A program made the translations under genes and the position numbers. The notes under the pieces are model-generated. The model did no database searches and was not told the DNA's origin. It saw nothing but the letters and a program-made list of their open reading frames with translations. Positions 8,822 through 18,666 of a stretch of DNA of 64,000 nt are shown here, in pieces. This DNA comes from SIG78 sp036677805 (lineage in GTDB: Bacteria; Verrucomicrobiota; Lentisphaeria; Victivallales; Victivallaceae), in NCBI GenBank assembly GCA_036677805.1, contig JAVBVS010000019.1, positions 1 through 64,000 on the forward strand, given 5' to 3'. Within the stretch, counting starts at the first letter, position 1; each line of letters starts with the position of its first letter.

Positions 8822-10086
8822 GATAATTGTCCCCTCCCCTGTCGGCAAAACAGCGCGCCGAAAGTTCCGTCGTGGGACGCGTCCGGCGGCCACAGATGCT
8901 GATTGAGCAGCCGGAATTCGGAATGCGCGGCCAGAAATGCCGCCGTCTGTTCCTGATTTTCCTCCGGCTCCAGCGAGCAGGTGCTGTAAAGCAGCACCCC
9001 GCCCGGATTGCAGAGCCGCGCCGCGTTGTTCAGAATGGCCCGCTGCACTCCGGTCAACGCCGCCAGCATCGTCTCGTCCCAACGCCACAGCGCATCCGGC
9101 CGCCGCCGGAAAACCCCGGTGTTGGAACAAGGCACATCCGCCAGCACCAGATCGAATCCGCGATCATCCGCCGGACGATACTCGACGGCATCGGCGGCAA
9201 TTACCGTCGCCGAAACCCGGCAACGCGCCAGATTCTCCTCCGTCAGCCGCTGCCGGACGGCGGAACGGTCGACCGCGACGAACTCCTCGACCGCAATCCC
9301 CCGCGCCGCCAGAAATTCCGATGCCAGCAGCAATTTGCCACCCGGCGCGGCGCAAAGATCGATCGCCCGCACCGTTTCCGGCCAAGCCGCCTGCGCCAGC
9401 ATCATCACCACCGCCGAAGGCGCGGGATCCTGAAAATAGAACGCCCCGCGGGCAAAAAGTTCCGTCGCCAAAATCTTTTCCGGATGCGCACAGCTGCCGA
9501 ACGGCCAATCCGAAGCCCATGGCAGCGCCAGCGGCTCCACTTCCGGCAGCGCCTCCGCCACAAAGCCCCGCCGCCACCGCACCACGGCCGGAAACCGCTC
9601 CTGAAACAATGCCGCCATCCGGCCGCACTCCGCCGCACCGAACTGATTGCGCCAGCGAGTCGCCAGCGCTTCCGGCAACAGGGCCCCGGGAAGCGCATCG
9701 GTTTTCACTTCCGTCAATGCCCGGCGCAGCACCGCATTGACGAATTTGCCCGCGCCCGGGCCGAAACGCCGCTTCGCCGTATCGACCGCGATATTGACCG
9801 CGGACTCGGGGCGCACCGCGTCCTGAAAACACCCCAGCGTCAACCCCAGTTCGAGCAGATAAACCACCTCGGGACGCGGCAATTGCCGCCAGCACTGCGC
9901 CAACGCCGTGTCAATGGCTCGTTTTTTACGGAAAAAAGTGAAAAGCAAACTCGACAGCGCCCGGCGCAGACGGCTGTCCGCCCGGCGGTCGAGCCAGTCA
10001 TCCAGCCCCATGCGCCGGGCGGCAATGGCCTCCAGCGCCTGAACGCCCTGGGCCAGAATCTGTTCGGAAATCCCGGAATGTGTCAC
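8818..10086 (-). CDS. rsmB: 16S rRNA (cytosine-967-C5)-methyltransferase RsmB
   Basis: A 422-residue protein with an N-terminal NusB-like RNA-binding helical domain (about 1-150) and a C-terminal Rossmann methyltransferase. The SAM-binding motif is DLCAAPGGK. The two cysteines typical of m5C RNA methylases are in DVPCSNTG (C320) and STCSLEPEEN (C370). The RRPDALWRW stretch is also characteristic. It methylates C967 of 16S rRNA in E. coli. It overlaps thiL by ATGA and follows hldD after 45 nt. Confidence 0.93.
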   Translation of the reverse strand: MTHSGISEQILAQGVQALEAIAARRMGLDDWLDRRADSRLRRALSSLLFTFFRKKRAIDTALAQCWRQLPRPEVVYLLELGLTLGCFQDAVRPESAVNIAVDTAKRRFGPGAGKFVNAVLRRALTEVKTDALPGALLPEALATRWRNQFGAAECGRMAALFQERFPAVVRWRRGFVAEALPEVEPLALPWASDWPFGSCAHPEKILATELFARGAFYFQDPAPSAVVMMLAQAAWPETVRAIDLCAAPGGKLLLASEFLAARGIAVEEFVAVDRSAVRQRLTEENLARCRVSATVIAADAVEYRPADDRGFDLVLADVPCSNTGVFRRRPDALWRWDETMLAALTGVQRAILNNAARLCNPGGVLLYSTCSLEPEENQEQTAAFLAAHSEFRLLNQHLWPPDASHDGTFGALFCRQGRGQLS

Positions 10087-10131
10087 CTGAAAACCTCAAA
10101 TCCGTAAGCAGCCGGTATGGTGCCCATCCGG

Positions 10132-11109
10132 TCAGTCGCCAAGATGAAGCTCGCGCGAACGGTAGTTGACCAGATAATCGCGCACGGCGTCGGCCAGCGG
10201 CATCGCCTCCCGGGTGTAGCCGAGCGCCCGGAGTTTATCCATTTCGGCGCAGGTGTAGTACTGGTAGCGGTCGCGCAGATGATCGGGCATGGCGATGTAC
10301 TCGATGCGTTCCTCCCGGCCGAGCGCGACGAAAGCGGCATGGACCAGCGCGTTCCAGGTTTCGGCGCGGCCGCTGCCGATGTTGTAAAGCCCGTGCGCTT
10401 CGGCATGGCCGAAAAGAAACCAGAGCATCGCCGCGGCATCCTTGACATAGAGAAAATCGCGCATCTGCTCGCCGTCGGCATATTCCTTGCGGTAGGACCG
10501 GAACAGCTTCATCACGCCGGTGGCGGTGATCTGTTCATATGCCCGCAGCACCACGCTGCGCATTTCGCCCTTATGGTACTCGTTGGGACCGTAAACGTTG
10601 GAAAATTTGCAGCCGATCAGCCGATCGAGCCATCCCCGGCGTTTGGCGTAAAGGTCGAACATCTGCTTGGAATAGCCGTACATATTCAACGGCCGCAGTT
10701 TTTCGATCGCCTCCTCGTCGTCGCGGTAGCCGAGCGCGCCGTCGCCGTAGGTGGCGCAGCTGGAGGCGTAAACCATCCGGATCCGGCGGCGGACGGCGAA
10801 CTCCGCCAGCCGGACGGAAAATTGAAAATTGTTGCGCGCCAGATAGCTGGCATCGCGCTCGGTGGTCGAGGAGCAGGCCCCCATGTGAATGATGCCCTCA
10901 ATCCGCGTCCGGTCGAAGACGCCGGCGTCAAGCCGCGCCAGAAAGTCGTCCTTCTCCAGGTAATCGGCGTAGCGCAACGCGCGCAGATTTTTCCACTTGT
11001 CGGACTCGCCGAGATGGTCCACGATCAGGATGTCGCTCTCACCCCGGCAATTCCACTGCCATACCGCCGCACTGCCGATCAGCCCCGCTCCGCCGGTTAC
11101 GATAAACAT
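10132..11109 (-). CDS. hldD: ADP-L-glycero-D-manno-heptose 6-epimerase
   Basis: A 325-residue extended short-chain dehydrogenase. The NAD(P)-binding GGAGLIGS is at residues 6-13, a conserved Ser pair is near 116, and the catalytic YxxxK is Y144/K148. DHLGESDKWKNL after the first Rossmann unit is typical of HldD (RfaD). It converts ADP-D-glycero-heptose to the L-glycero form used in the LPS inner core. The gmhA isomerase of the same pathway is at 18028, so this organism probably makes a heptose-containing LPS. It lies 12 nt after lptD, with a GAGG ribosome-binding site. Confidence 0.93.
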   Translation of the reverse strand: MFIVTGGAGLIGSAAVWQWNCRGESDILIVDHLGESDKWKNLRALRYADYLEKDDFLARLDAGVFDRTRIEGIIHMGACSSTTERDASYLARNNFQFSVRLAEFAVRRRIRMVYASSCATYGDGALGYRDDEEAIEKLRPLNMYGYSKQMFDLYAKRRGWLDRLIGCKFSNVYGPNEYHKGEMRSVVLRAYEQITATGVMKLFRSYRKEYADGEQMRDFLYVKDAAAMLWFLFGHAEAHGLYNIGSGRAETWNALVHAAFVALGREERIEYIAMPDHLRDRYQYYTCAEMDKLRALGYTREAMPLADAVRDYLVNYRSRELHLGD

Positions 11110-11121
11110 AGTAAGACCTCG

Positions 11122-13806
11122 TCAATATAGTCCGGTTAATTTGGATACCGCGGTGCGCCGGACGGCGTCGACCGGTTCTTCCAGCCCCACCAGCGTCGCG
11201 TTGACCGAAAACGAATGGTTGTAGGTAAGCGAATTGTCGTCATCGCGCTCCCGTTCACGCGACAACAGCGCGCTGACTTTCACACAGTGGAAAATACGCG
11301 ATACGCCGAGCGTCTGCTGGGTGATGCCGCCTTCTTCGAAGTCGTAGGAAATATTGTAGGCGCCGAAGGTTTTCCGGTCCGGAGTAATCGGAAAGAGCAC
11401 CCCGAAGTTGATCGTCTGGGTCCGGCTGTCGCCGTAATACTGATCGAAGACGCTGCCCGACTCGATTTCGGTCAGGGTACTGCCCATCGAATAAGCCGCA
11501 CGGCCGACATAGGCGTCCTGGTAGTTGTATGACAGATTGAAGATCAGGTCCTCGATCGGCGAATAGGTCAAAGCCAGATAGGCCCGGTTGAGAAGGCTGG
11601 TACTGAGACCGGGCCGGCCGGCATCGCGGCCGGCGCGCTGCGCCTCGGTGTCATGATCCTGATTCTGGCCGGCGTCGATCTGCAGGAATCCGGTCAGGGT
11701 GACCTGACTGGTCGGACTGAAGGTCAGCTTGGTGCAGAAGTCGCCGATATGGTTGAAATCTTCCATTTCGTCGAAATAAATATCCCAGTAGTTTTCCATG
11801 TTGAACCATTCCCTCAGTCTGCCGCTGGCGAAACCGCCGGTCCGGGTCTGCAACCGGTTGCGCAAGCCGAGGCGGAGAAAATTCTGTTCGTCGATGCGAT
11901 CGATATCGTCGAAGAAGAAGAGATAGTCGCGATTCACCGTCGGTTCCGGCAGAAAGGTGTAGTTGATGTACGGTTCGGCCACATGCCGCAACCCGTCGAG
12001 TTCCCAGAAGGCGTTGCGCACATCCTGCCAGGAGCGGTAAATCTTGGTATTGATCTCAATCCCGGTTTCAAAGGCGAACCGGAAGCGCGATCCGCCGTCG
12101 TCGTCGTAATTCTTGACCGGGAGGCCGTAATCATTTTCGGTGTTGGCCGCCAGTTGCATGCGGTAGACGTCTTCGGTATCGATCGGCGCCTTGGAGCTGT
12201 TGGTATAACCGGTCATGCGCAATCCGGCCCGGGGCACGATATTGATCATGCTCGCCCGAATCGGATAATACAGAAAGTTCACCGAATCAAACCGCCCCGA
12301 GTGATAATCTTCGACTTTGCTGTCGGGATTCTTGAGCGGCCGGTCGAATTCCGCCCAGTTCATGGTCAGGTAATCCGCGGTGTGGGAGCCCTGATAGTAA
12401 AGATTGGTGCCCGGCAGGATTTCCTGGCGCGGCATATCCATGCGCAATTCCGGCAGTCGTTGAACCGTAGTGAAGAACTTGTTGACCTGAAATCGCGCAT
12501 AAATCGCGGACGAAAAATGGTTGGCCTGGTATTCAAACGCCGCATAACTGGCCGGTTCGCTGATGGTATTGGCGCGGGACTGGAAATAATCCTCGAGCAT
12601 ATAAGCATCACTGAGCCACTCGATCTGGCCGCGGAAGTCCAGCCGCGGCGAAATATGGGTCATGTTGGTCACCTGGAAGTCGAACCGTTCGTGCGGAATA
12701 TCCAGTCGTCCGCCGCCTTTGCCCCCGGGTTTGGTCCCGGAGCTCTCATAAGGCCTGATATCGTAGATGCTGTAAGCGCCGATGTAGGTCTTGGAGGTCG
12801 CGGTGTTGATCGAAGTCCGCGCGCCATACCCCAGCCCGCGCAGCCCGTACCAGTCGAGGTCCAGCGACACGGTGGTGAACGGATCGTCGCTGATCTGAAA
12901 TTTACGCGACAGCAGCATGTAATAACCCCAGTCGCTGGTTTCCCCAACCTGCATCTGGAACAACCCTGGGCTTTCGTCCTTGGGTTTGTAAAACATCGGC
13001 AGCCACAACACCGGGACTCCGTAAATGCGGAACGTGCCGTTATATCCCCAGATGCTGTACTCGCCCTGATCGCTTTCACCGTAGGAAAAACCGTAGCCTT
13101 CGGTTTCGTGCGGATAAAGATTGGCGCTGTCCAGCCCGATGCTGAAATGACTCTGGTCCTCGTTCAGATATTCGCAGCTCGAGAGCTCGATGCCGTCCAA
13201 CTTGAGTTCTCCGCCCGGCTGGCGGGTGCCGTGATCGGCTTTGCAGACGAAATTTTTGACCTGAAGTTTGAGCTTGGTGAAATTCACCAGCCCGGTCGCG
13301 AAATTACCGGAAAGGCGTTCGGCTTCGATCCGGCTGCCTTCACTGTAAATGATGACATTGAGTTTCCGGTTGCCCAGCGGATCAATCACGATTCCGGTAA
13401 TCTCGGTGACGGTATCGGGCAGCGCCTGAAGCCGCTCGAGCTCGTCCAGCGTCACTGTCGCGACACTCTTGCGCACCACGGACAAGCGGATGTTGCCCTT
13501 GGCCTCAAGATCACGGCTTTCCAGGTCGATCATAGCCTGATCGGCGCGCACCGTCAGGTTGCCGTATGGAATATAAACGTTGCCCTTGACGAAAATCGTC
13601 CGCCCGACCATGCGCCACTGGTCGGCGCGCGCATGCTGGAGTTCATTGGTTTTCGACGTCGGAACCTTGATCCCGGGATCGAACATTTTGGCCAGAGAAT
13701 CGCCGTCCGCTGCGGCCCCGGCTTCCGGGCAAAGAAAACCGGCCGCCGATGCCAGCACAAGCATCACCGCCGGAACCATGTTCTTGTAAAACCCGCTCAA
13801 CGCCAT
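11122..13806 (-). CDS. lptD: LPS-assembly outer-membrane protein LptD
   Basis: An 894-residue protein with a signal peptide (about 1-32). An OstA/LptA-like beta-jellyroll follows (about 45-250, GNVYIPYGNLTVRADQA). The long remainder is a beta-barrel rich in alternating aromatic residues and contains the family hallmark GVPVLWLPMFYKP. LptD inserts LPS into the outer leaflet with LptE. The length fits the family. Several cysteines are present, including two near residues 200-215 and others in the barrel, but the disulfide pattern of E. coli LptD cannot be assigned here. It heads the minus-strand run that also carries hldD, linking LPS synthesis and export. Confidence 0.88.
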   Translation of the reverse strand: MALSGFYKNMVPAVMLVLASAAGFLCPEAGAAADGDSLAKMFDPGIKVPTSKTNELQHARADQWRMVGRTIFVKGNVYIPYGNLTVRADQAMIDLESRDLEAKGNIRLSVVRKSVATVTLDELERLQALPDTVTEITGIVIDPLGNRKLNVIIYSEGSRIEAERLSGNFATGLVNFTKLKLQVKNFVCKADHGTRQPGGELKLDGIELSSCEYLNEDQSHFSIGLDSANLYPHETEGYGFSYGESDQGEYSIWGYNGTFRIYGVPVLWLPMFYKPKDESPGLFQMQVGETSDWGYYMLLSRKFQISDDPFTTVSLDLDWYGLRGLGYGARTSINTATSKTYIGAYSIYDIRPYESSGTKPGGKGGGRLDIPHERFDFQVTNMTHISPRLDFRGQIEWLSDAYMLEDYFQSRANTISEPASYAAFEYQANHFSSAIYARFQVNKFFTTVQRLPELRMDMPRQEILPGTNLYYQGSHTADYLTMNWAEFDRPLKNPDSKVEDYHSGRFDSVNFLYYPIRASMINIVPRAGLRMTGYTNSSKAPIDTEDVYRMQLAANTENDYGLPVKNYDDDGGSRFRFAFETGIEINTKIYRSWQDVRNAFWELDGLRHVAEPYINYTFLPEPTVNRDYLFFFDDIDRIDEQNFLRLGLRNRLQTRTGGFASGRLREWFNMENYWDIYFDEMEDFNHIGDFCTKLTFSPTSQVTLTGFLQIDAGQNQDHDTEAQRAGRDAGRPGLSTSLLNRAYLALTYSPIEDLIFNLSYNYQDAYVGRAAYSMGSTLTEIESGSVFDQYYGDSRTQTINFGVLFPITPDRKTFGAYNISYDFEEGGITQQTLGVSRIFHCVKVSALLSRERERDDDNSLTYNHSFSVNATLVGLEEPVDAVRRTAVSKLTGLY

Positions 13807-13888
13807 CCCGTGTCCTCGGCCCGAATTTCGCCTGAAAATGAGCTACCCGTCAATTATCATCCGCCGTGTAAAGATCGATACATCCATC

Positions 13889-13930
13889 AAAAAACCGCCG
13901 CGCCGGACTCAACCGTTCCCGGCGCGGCGG
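13889..13930 (-). terminator. Intrinsic terminator after the zinc dehydrogenase gene
   Basis: Perfect 12-bp arms CCGCCGCGCCGG / CCGGCGCGGCGG (13895-13906 and 13919-13930) flank a 12-nt loop. On the minus strand the hairpin is followed directly by six T. It lies 6 nt past the stop codon of the dehydrogenase and isolates it from lptD. Confidence 0.9.
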
Positions 13931-13936
13931 CAGTCA

Positions 13937-15598
13937 TTACCGCGATTCGTACTTGTCAAGCAGGGCTTCTTCAGTCGCCTGCGTATAGAAACCTTTTTCG
14001 TCGAGCGTCGCCGCCGCGCCGGGCAGGATTTCCTCCAGTCGGCTCACCGGCACCAGCGGCAGGTCCGGACAATTCGGGAAAATCACCGTCTTGCCGGGGA
14101 ATTTGGCATTCGCCACCGCATCCAGGCCCTTTTTCAGATCCTTCATGCCGCCGATCGCCGCCAGCGCGGTCACCGGCTGGAGCTTGCCGCTTTCGGCCAG
14201 CGCCAGCGTATGGCGCAAGTGCGCGGTCTTGCTGCCCGAGGAGCCGATATAGCGCACTCCGCCGGAGGCGATCGGCGCCAGTGCGAGTTCGCCTTCCTTG
14301 CCCGCCGGAATCCCGGCGAAGATATTCATCAGGCCGTCCTTGCCCAGATAGCGGGACGCCCCGGTCAGCACCGGCACCACCGGCACCAGCATCACGATGT
14401 CGTCGAAGCCTTCCGGCGCGAACTTGCGCAACGCCGCATCAAACGCCTCCGGCGTCATCTGAGTCGGATTCAACGCCAGAAATTCAATCCCGCGTTCGGC
14501 AATCTTGTCGGCCAGAAGGCGCTTCACGTTGTCGATCCGGCTCTGGTCCATATCGCTGATCACGATGCGCTTCGGTCCATTGGGCGACTCCACCGCCATC
14601 TGGGTGTGCATCTGACCCATCGCGCCCGCGCCGCCAGGCAGCCAACAGGTGCCGCCGACCTTCCACGAACTGCGCACATTGCGACCATAGGCGCTCGAAA
14701 TATCACGCGAAGCCGTACCCTGATAAAACCAGTTTTCATAATGGATGCTGCCGACGTCGAAGCTCAATTTTTCGGCCGGCAGCGCACCGCCGAAGCTGAC
14801 CACCGCCCCGCGCGCACCCAGCTTGGCCGCCGCCGCCGCGGTCGCGGCGGCGCAGTCAGCGATGAAGATATCGTCGAATTTTTCATCCGTCGGCGGCTCC
14901 GCCAAGGTCCGGAACTTGATTCCGAGTTCGGTTTCCAGCGCCTTGAGCGCCGCCTGATCCACGCCGACCGCGGTTGCCGAAGCCGGGAGATTCTGTTTCA
15001 GCAGCGCGCCCGCCGCATAGCGCTGTCCGGCGCCGCCGACCAGCAGGAATTTGCCGCCCTTTTTCGGCGCGATACGGTTTTCGATCATATAGGAGGCCTG
15101 AACGCAGGTCCAGGGCTCCAGCAGCGCGGCCACCGCCGAGGGCATGTGTTCGGCCACCGGCAGCAGATAGCAGCCTTCGTCCCCGTTGAGCACGCGCTGG
15201 TCGATCACGCTGTATTGCTCCATGCCGCCGTCGATGGCGTAGCCGTAGGCGAAGCCTTTGCCGTTGACGTAGATGTCGGCCTGGATGATGAAACGCTGCC
15301 CGATCTTGTATGCGGCGGCGAGTTTGCTTCCGACCTTGACCACGGTCATCACCGCTTCATGACCCGGAACCACCGGATCGGTCGCCAGATTCTTGGAAAT
15401 CACCCGCGGATGGCTTTCGCCGGCGCGGATCAGTTTGACGTCGGAGAAACAGAGACCGATCGCGTCGATGCGTACCAGCAGTTCGTCGTCCTTGATCGCG
15501 GGCACCGGAACGGTGCAGGGCTGATCGTTTTTACCCAGGGTTTCCATGCCTGTGCCGAAGAGCGGCCAGGCCAGCATTTTGTCGGGAATCGCACTCAT
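13937..15598 (-). CDS. Zinc-dependent MDR-family alcohol/sugar-phosphate dehydrogenase
   Basis: A 553-residue protein. The N-terminal GroES-like fold carries GLCFSDVKL and the PGHEAV zinc/catalytic segment typical of medium-chain dehydrogenases. Two nucleotide-fold-like segments follow: one near GGAGQRYAAG and another near LPGGAGAMGQMH followed by VISDMD. This is longer than the usual 340-400 residues and resembles the L-sorbose-1-phosphate reductase-like branch. The substrate is probably a polyol or sugar phosphate; I cannot name it. It has its own terminator, so it is likely a monocistronic unit, with argF 82 nt upstream on the same strand. Confidence 0.7.
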   Translation of the reverse strand: MSAIPDKMLAWPLFGTGMETLGKNDQPCTVPVPAIKDDELLVRIDAIGLCFSDVKLIRAGESHPRVISKNLATDPVVPGHEAVMTVVKVGSKLAAAYKIGQRFIIQADIYVNGKGFAYGYAIDGGMEQYSVIDQRVLNGDEGCYLLPVAEHMPSAVAALLEPWTCVQASYMIENRIAPKKGGKFLLVGGAGQRYAAGALLKQNLPASATAVGVDQAALKALETELGIKFRTLAEPPTDEKFDDIFIADCAAATAAAAAKLGARGAVVSFGGALPAEKLSFDVGSIHYENWFYQGTASRDISSAYGRNVRSSWKVGGTCWLPGGAGAMGQMHTQMAVESPNGPKRIVISDMDQSRIDNVKRLLADKIAERGIEFLALNPTQMTPEAFDAALRKFAPEGFDDIVMLVPVVPVLTGASRYLGKDGLMNIFAGIPAGKEGELALAPIASGGVRYIGSSGSKTAHLRHTLALAESGKLQPVTALAAIGGMKDLKKGLDAVANAKFPGKTVIFPNCPDLPLVPVSRLEEILPGAAATLDEKGFYTQATEEALLDKYESR

Positions 15599-15680
15599 GA
15601 TCGTCTCGTTCTTCCGCTGAATGGTTGCAAAATAAAGTATTCCAGAAATAATACGCCCGTTTTACTCAAAAGTCAAGCCG

Positions 15681-16589
15681 TTACCGCGCCAGATTGCGGA
15701 ATATTGTCGCCAAAACCGCCTTCTGCACATGAAGCCGATTTTCCGCCTCGTCAAAGACGATCGAGGCCTCGGAGTCCATCACTTCGGCGGTCAGCTCCTC
15801 GCCGCGGTGCGCCGGCAGGCAATGCAGCAGTTTGGCCCCGGGCGCGGCGAGCTTCAGCATCCGGGCGTTGACCTGATACGGCGCCAGCTTGGCCAGCCGT
15901 TCCGCTTTTTCCGCCTCAAAACCCATGCTGACCCAGACATCGGTGTAAATGTAATCGGCATTTTTTACCGCCTGATCAGGATCTTCACACCAGGTAGCGG
16001 TAGCGCCGCATTCCTTGAGAATCGCCGGATTCGGCGCGAAGTCGCGCGGCGCGGCGATCACCAGCTGCATGCCGGTAAGTTTCGATGCCAGCATCAGTGA
16101 GTTGGCGATGTTGCTCGAACCGTCGCCGACAAAGACCGTCTTGACCTTCAGCGTCCCCGAATATTCCAAGATGGTGAACAAATCGGCCAGAATCTGGCAG
16201 GGATGATATTCGTCGGTCAGCGCATTGATCACCGGAATGGTGGCAATGCGCGCCAGTTCCTGAACGTCGGCGTGACCAAAGGTCCGGATCACGATGCCGT
16301 GCAAATACCGGCTCAGCACCTGTGCGGTGTCGGCGATGGTTTCGCCGCGGCCGATCTGCATCCGTCCCTGATCGAGATAAAGCGGCGCGCCGCCGAGCTC
16401 ATGGATGCCGACCTCGAAAGAAACCCGGGTCCGGGTCGAGGACTTGGCGAAAATCAGTCCGATGCTCTTGCCCGCGAGGGGTTGGAAATCGCTCCGCCCG
16501 CGTTCCCGTTTGAGTCTGACGGTCAGTTCGAACAAGTCTTCGAGCTCGCCGTAGTTCAAATCCCGCAGCGTCAGTAAATCCTTATGCAT
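15681..16589 (-). CDS. argF: Ornithine carbamoyltransferase
   Basis: A 302-residue enzyme of arginine synthesis that makes citrulline from ornithine and carbamoyl phosphate. The carbamoyl-phosphate signature SSTRTRVSFE is at residues 50-59. The ornithine-specific HCLPAHRGEE begins near residue 256 with C257, which separates it from aspartate transcarbamoylase. Length and order are normal. It lies 30 nt after argD in the same orientation, forming an argD-argF operon. Confidence 0.96.
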   Translation of the reverse strand: MHKDLLTLRDLNYGELEDLFELTVRLKRERGRSDFQPLAGKSIGLIFAKSSTRTRVSFEVGIHELGGAPLYLDQGRMQIGRGETIADTAQVLSRYLHGIVIRTFGHADVQELARIATIPVINALTDEYHPCQILADLFTILEYSGTLKVKTVFVGDGSSNIANSLMLASKLTGMQLVIAAPRDFAPNPAILKECGATATWCEDPDQAVKNADYIYTDVWVSMGFEAEKAERLAKLAPYQVNARMLKLAAPGAKLLHCLPAHRGEELTAEVMDSEASIVFDEAENRLHVQKAVLATIFRNLAR

Positions 16590-16619
16590 GAAAAACCTCT
16601 CTGGTTGAATCGTTCCACT

Positions 16620-17825
16620 TCACTCGTCCAGCGTGGCGGCGAAATCCGCCAGCCCGGCGGCGATGCGCTCGACGGCCAGATCGGCCTCCGCCCGGGTAAT
16701 GGTCAGCGGCGGCAGCAGCCGCAGCACCGTTTCGCCGGCGGTGAGAGTAATGAGTTTGTGCTTCAGGATGGCCGCCGACAGCGGCCCGGCGGCCCGGTCG
16801 AGGACGACGCCGATCATCAGCCCCCGGCCCCGCACCGCCTTCACGAACCCGTGGGGCTTGGCGATCCGGGCGAGTTCACGCATCAGGTATTCGCCCTGAT
16901 GGCGGCAGTTTTCGAGCAGATGGTCGCGCTCGATCACCTCCTGCACCGCAAGCGCGGCGGCGCTGACCAGCGGCGTGCCGCCGAAGGTGCTGGCGTGTTC
17001 GCCGACGGTGAGGATATCCGCATATTCGCGCCGGACGATGAACGCCCCCATCGGCAGACCGTTGGCGATCGCCTTGGCCAGCGAAAAAGCGTCGGGCACC
17101 ACGCCGAAGCCCTGCCACGCGTAGAGATAACCGGTCCGGCCCATGCCGCACTGCACTTCGTCGAAAAGCAGCAGCAGCTTCTTTTCATCGCACAGCGCCC
17201 GCACCGCCTTGAGGTAGCCGGGATCGGCCGGCAGAATGCCGCCCTCGCCCTGAACCGGTTCGATCAGCACGGCGCAGGTCCGGTCGGTGATCGCGCCCCG
17301 GAGCGCCTCGAGGTCGTTGTAGGGCACCTGACGGAAGCCGGGCATGTCGGGAGCGAAGCCCTTGCGGTACTTGGCCCGCCCGGTGGCGGCCAGCGTGGCC
17401 AGCGTCCGGCCGTGGAACGAATTGTCCATGGTGATGATTTCACTGCGGCCGGTGGCGGAGCCGAACTTGCGCGCGAGCTTGATCAGCCCTTCGTTGGCTT
17501 CGGCCCCGGAGTTGGCGAAAAAGACCGCGCCGTCAAAGCATTTGGAGATCAGTTTTTCCGCCAGTCGCGGTGTAACGTCGTTCAAGTAAAGATTGGAGAT
17601 ATGGACCAGCGTCGCCGCCTGGCGCGCGATCGCACGGGTAATGTCGGGATGGCAATGACCGAGGTTGCAGACGCTGATGCCGGCGGCGAAATCGAGGAAT
17701 CGCTCCCCGTCGGCGTCGATCAGCCAGGCGCCTTCACCCTTGACGAAAAGCTGTTTCGGCGCATAGGTCTGCAATACATATTGATGAAATTTGGCAAAAC
17801 TTTCTTCCGCAAGCAAATTGGCCAT
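16620..17825 (-). CDS. argD: Acetylornithine aminotransferase
   Basis: A 401-residue class-III PLP aminotransferase acting just before ornithine in arginine synthesis. ANSGAEANE is at 104-112, FDEVQCG near 221, and the PLP lysine K251 in SLAKAIANGLPMGA. The family also covers succinyl-diaminopimelate and ornithine aminotransferases, but linkage to argF supports ArgD. The ATG at 17825 has a GGAGAGGAG ribosome-binding site, and a sigma70-like promoter lies 42-69 nt upstream. Confidence 0.93.
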   Translation of the reverse strand: MANLLAEESFAKFHQYVLQTYAPKQLFVKGEGAWLIDADGERFLDFAAGISVCNLGHCHPDITRAIARQAATLVHISNLYLNDVTPRLAEKLISKCFDGAVFFANSGAEANEGLIKLARKFGSATGRSEIITMDNSFHGRTLATLAATGRAKYRKGFAPDMPGFRQVPYNDLEALRGAITDRTCAVLIEPVQGEGGILPADPGYLKAVRALCDEKKLLLLFDEVQCGMGRTGYLYAWQGFGVVPDAFSLAKAIANGLPMGAFIVRREYADILTVGEHASTFGGTPLVSAAALAVQEVIERDHLLENCRHQGEYLMRELARIAKPHGFVKAVRGRGLMIGVVLDRAAGPLSAAILKHKLITLTAGETVLRLLPPLTITRAEADLAVERIAAGLADFAATLDE

Positions 17826-17866
17826 GATATTGCTCCTCTCCGAATCAAAATGGCTTGAAACTACTT

Positions 17867-17894
17867 AATGTAACACCATTTCGCCGTTTTACAA
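17867..17894 (-). promoter_or_regulatory. Probable argDF promoter
   Basis: On the minus strand TTGTAA, a 16-nt spacer, then TACATT. It is suitably placed upstream of argD in the 200-nt divergent gap with gmhA. No clear arginine-repressor box was recognised. Confidence 0.5.
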
Positions 17895-17968
17895 GTCTTT
17901 CGGCCGATTTCGACCGGCGACGCCCCTGAGGGAATGCCGAAAAGCGGTGATTTTGTCACCGCCTTGCC

Positions 17969-17997
17969 TTGCAAGCCTTCGGGAAGCGTGATACATT
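17969..17997 (+). promoter_or_regulatory. Promoter of the gmhA-uppS-cdsA-hisI-murB/ddl-nadC-ruvA operon
   Basis: TTGCAA (17969-17974), a 17-nt spacer and TACATT (17992-17997) lie 31 nt before the gmhA start. This is the only convincing promoter seen before the seven closely packed genes that end at 24065. Confidence 0.6.
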
Positions 17998-18027
17998 AGG
18001 CTTGAAACATTTTCGGGAGCAGCATTT

Positions 18028-18666
18028 ATGGAAAAACAGCTGGATCTTCTGATCGGGCGGGTGCCGGCGCTGGCCGGGCTCCGGACCGATCTGCGCCGCG
18101 CGGCGGAGATGCTGGTCGCGGCCGCCGGCGGCGACCGCCGGATCATGACCGCGGGCAATGGCGGCAGTTTCGCCGACGCCGAGCACATCACCGGCGAGCT
18201 TTTGAAGGGGTTCTGCAAAAAGCGGCCGCTATCCGAGGAGTGGCGCGGCAAATTCCGGGAAATCTGGGGCGAGGAAGAGAGCGGGAAGCTCGCCTCGCAA
18301 CTTCAGATGGGGATTCCGGCGGTGAATCTGGCGCTGGCGCCGGCGCTGATGACGGCGTTCGGCAACGACGTGGCCCCGGAATTGTCCTATGCCCAGCACC
18401 TCTGGGCGGTGGGCCGCCCCGGTGACGTTCTGATTGCGATTTCCACCGGCGGCAATGCCGAAAATATCCGCCTTGCGCTGATGGCGGCGCGGGTGCGCGG
18501 CGTGGGCACCATTCTCCTGACCGGAGCGAAACACGGGGTCTGTGAACGGTACGCCGATGTAAATCTCCGCGCGCCGGAGACCGAGACCTATAAAATTCAG
18601 GAATATCATCTGCCGATCTATCATACGCTCTGCCTGATCGTCGAGGAGGCGCTGTTCCGTGAGTGA
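18028..18666 (+). CDS. gmhA: Phosphoheptose isomerase-like SIS-domain protein
   Basis: A 212-residue single SIS-domain protein. AGNGGSFADAEH (residues 42-53) and STGGNAENI (about 139) are the sugar-phosphate-binding signatures of GmhA, which converts sedoheptulose 7-phosphate to D-glycero-D-manno-heptose 7-phosphate for LPS. The PETET segment near the C-terminus is also typical of this group. DiaA-type SIS proteins are an alternative, but hldD nearby favours heptose synthesis. It leads the long envelope operon and overlaps uppS by 8 bases. Confidence 0.85.
   Translation: MEKQLDLLIGRVPALAGLRTDLRRAAEMLVAAAGGDRRIMTAGNGGSFADAEHITGELLKGFCKKRPLSEEWRGKFREIWGEEESGKLASQLQMGIPAVNLALAPALMTAFGNDVAPELSYAQHLWAVGRPGDVLIAISTGGNAENIRLALMAARVRGVGTILLTGAKHGVCERYADVNLRAPETETYKIQEYHLPIYHTLCLIVEEALFRE

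Noticed and set aside
11653..14559. Plus-strand open frame of 968 codons across lptD and the dehydrogenase
   Set aside because: It runs antisense through two well-supported genes and the terminator between them, with no protein features of its own.
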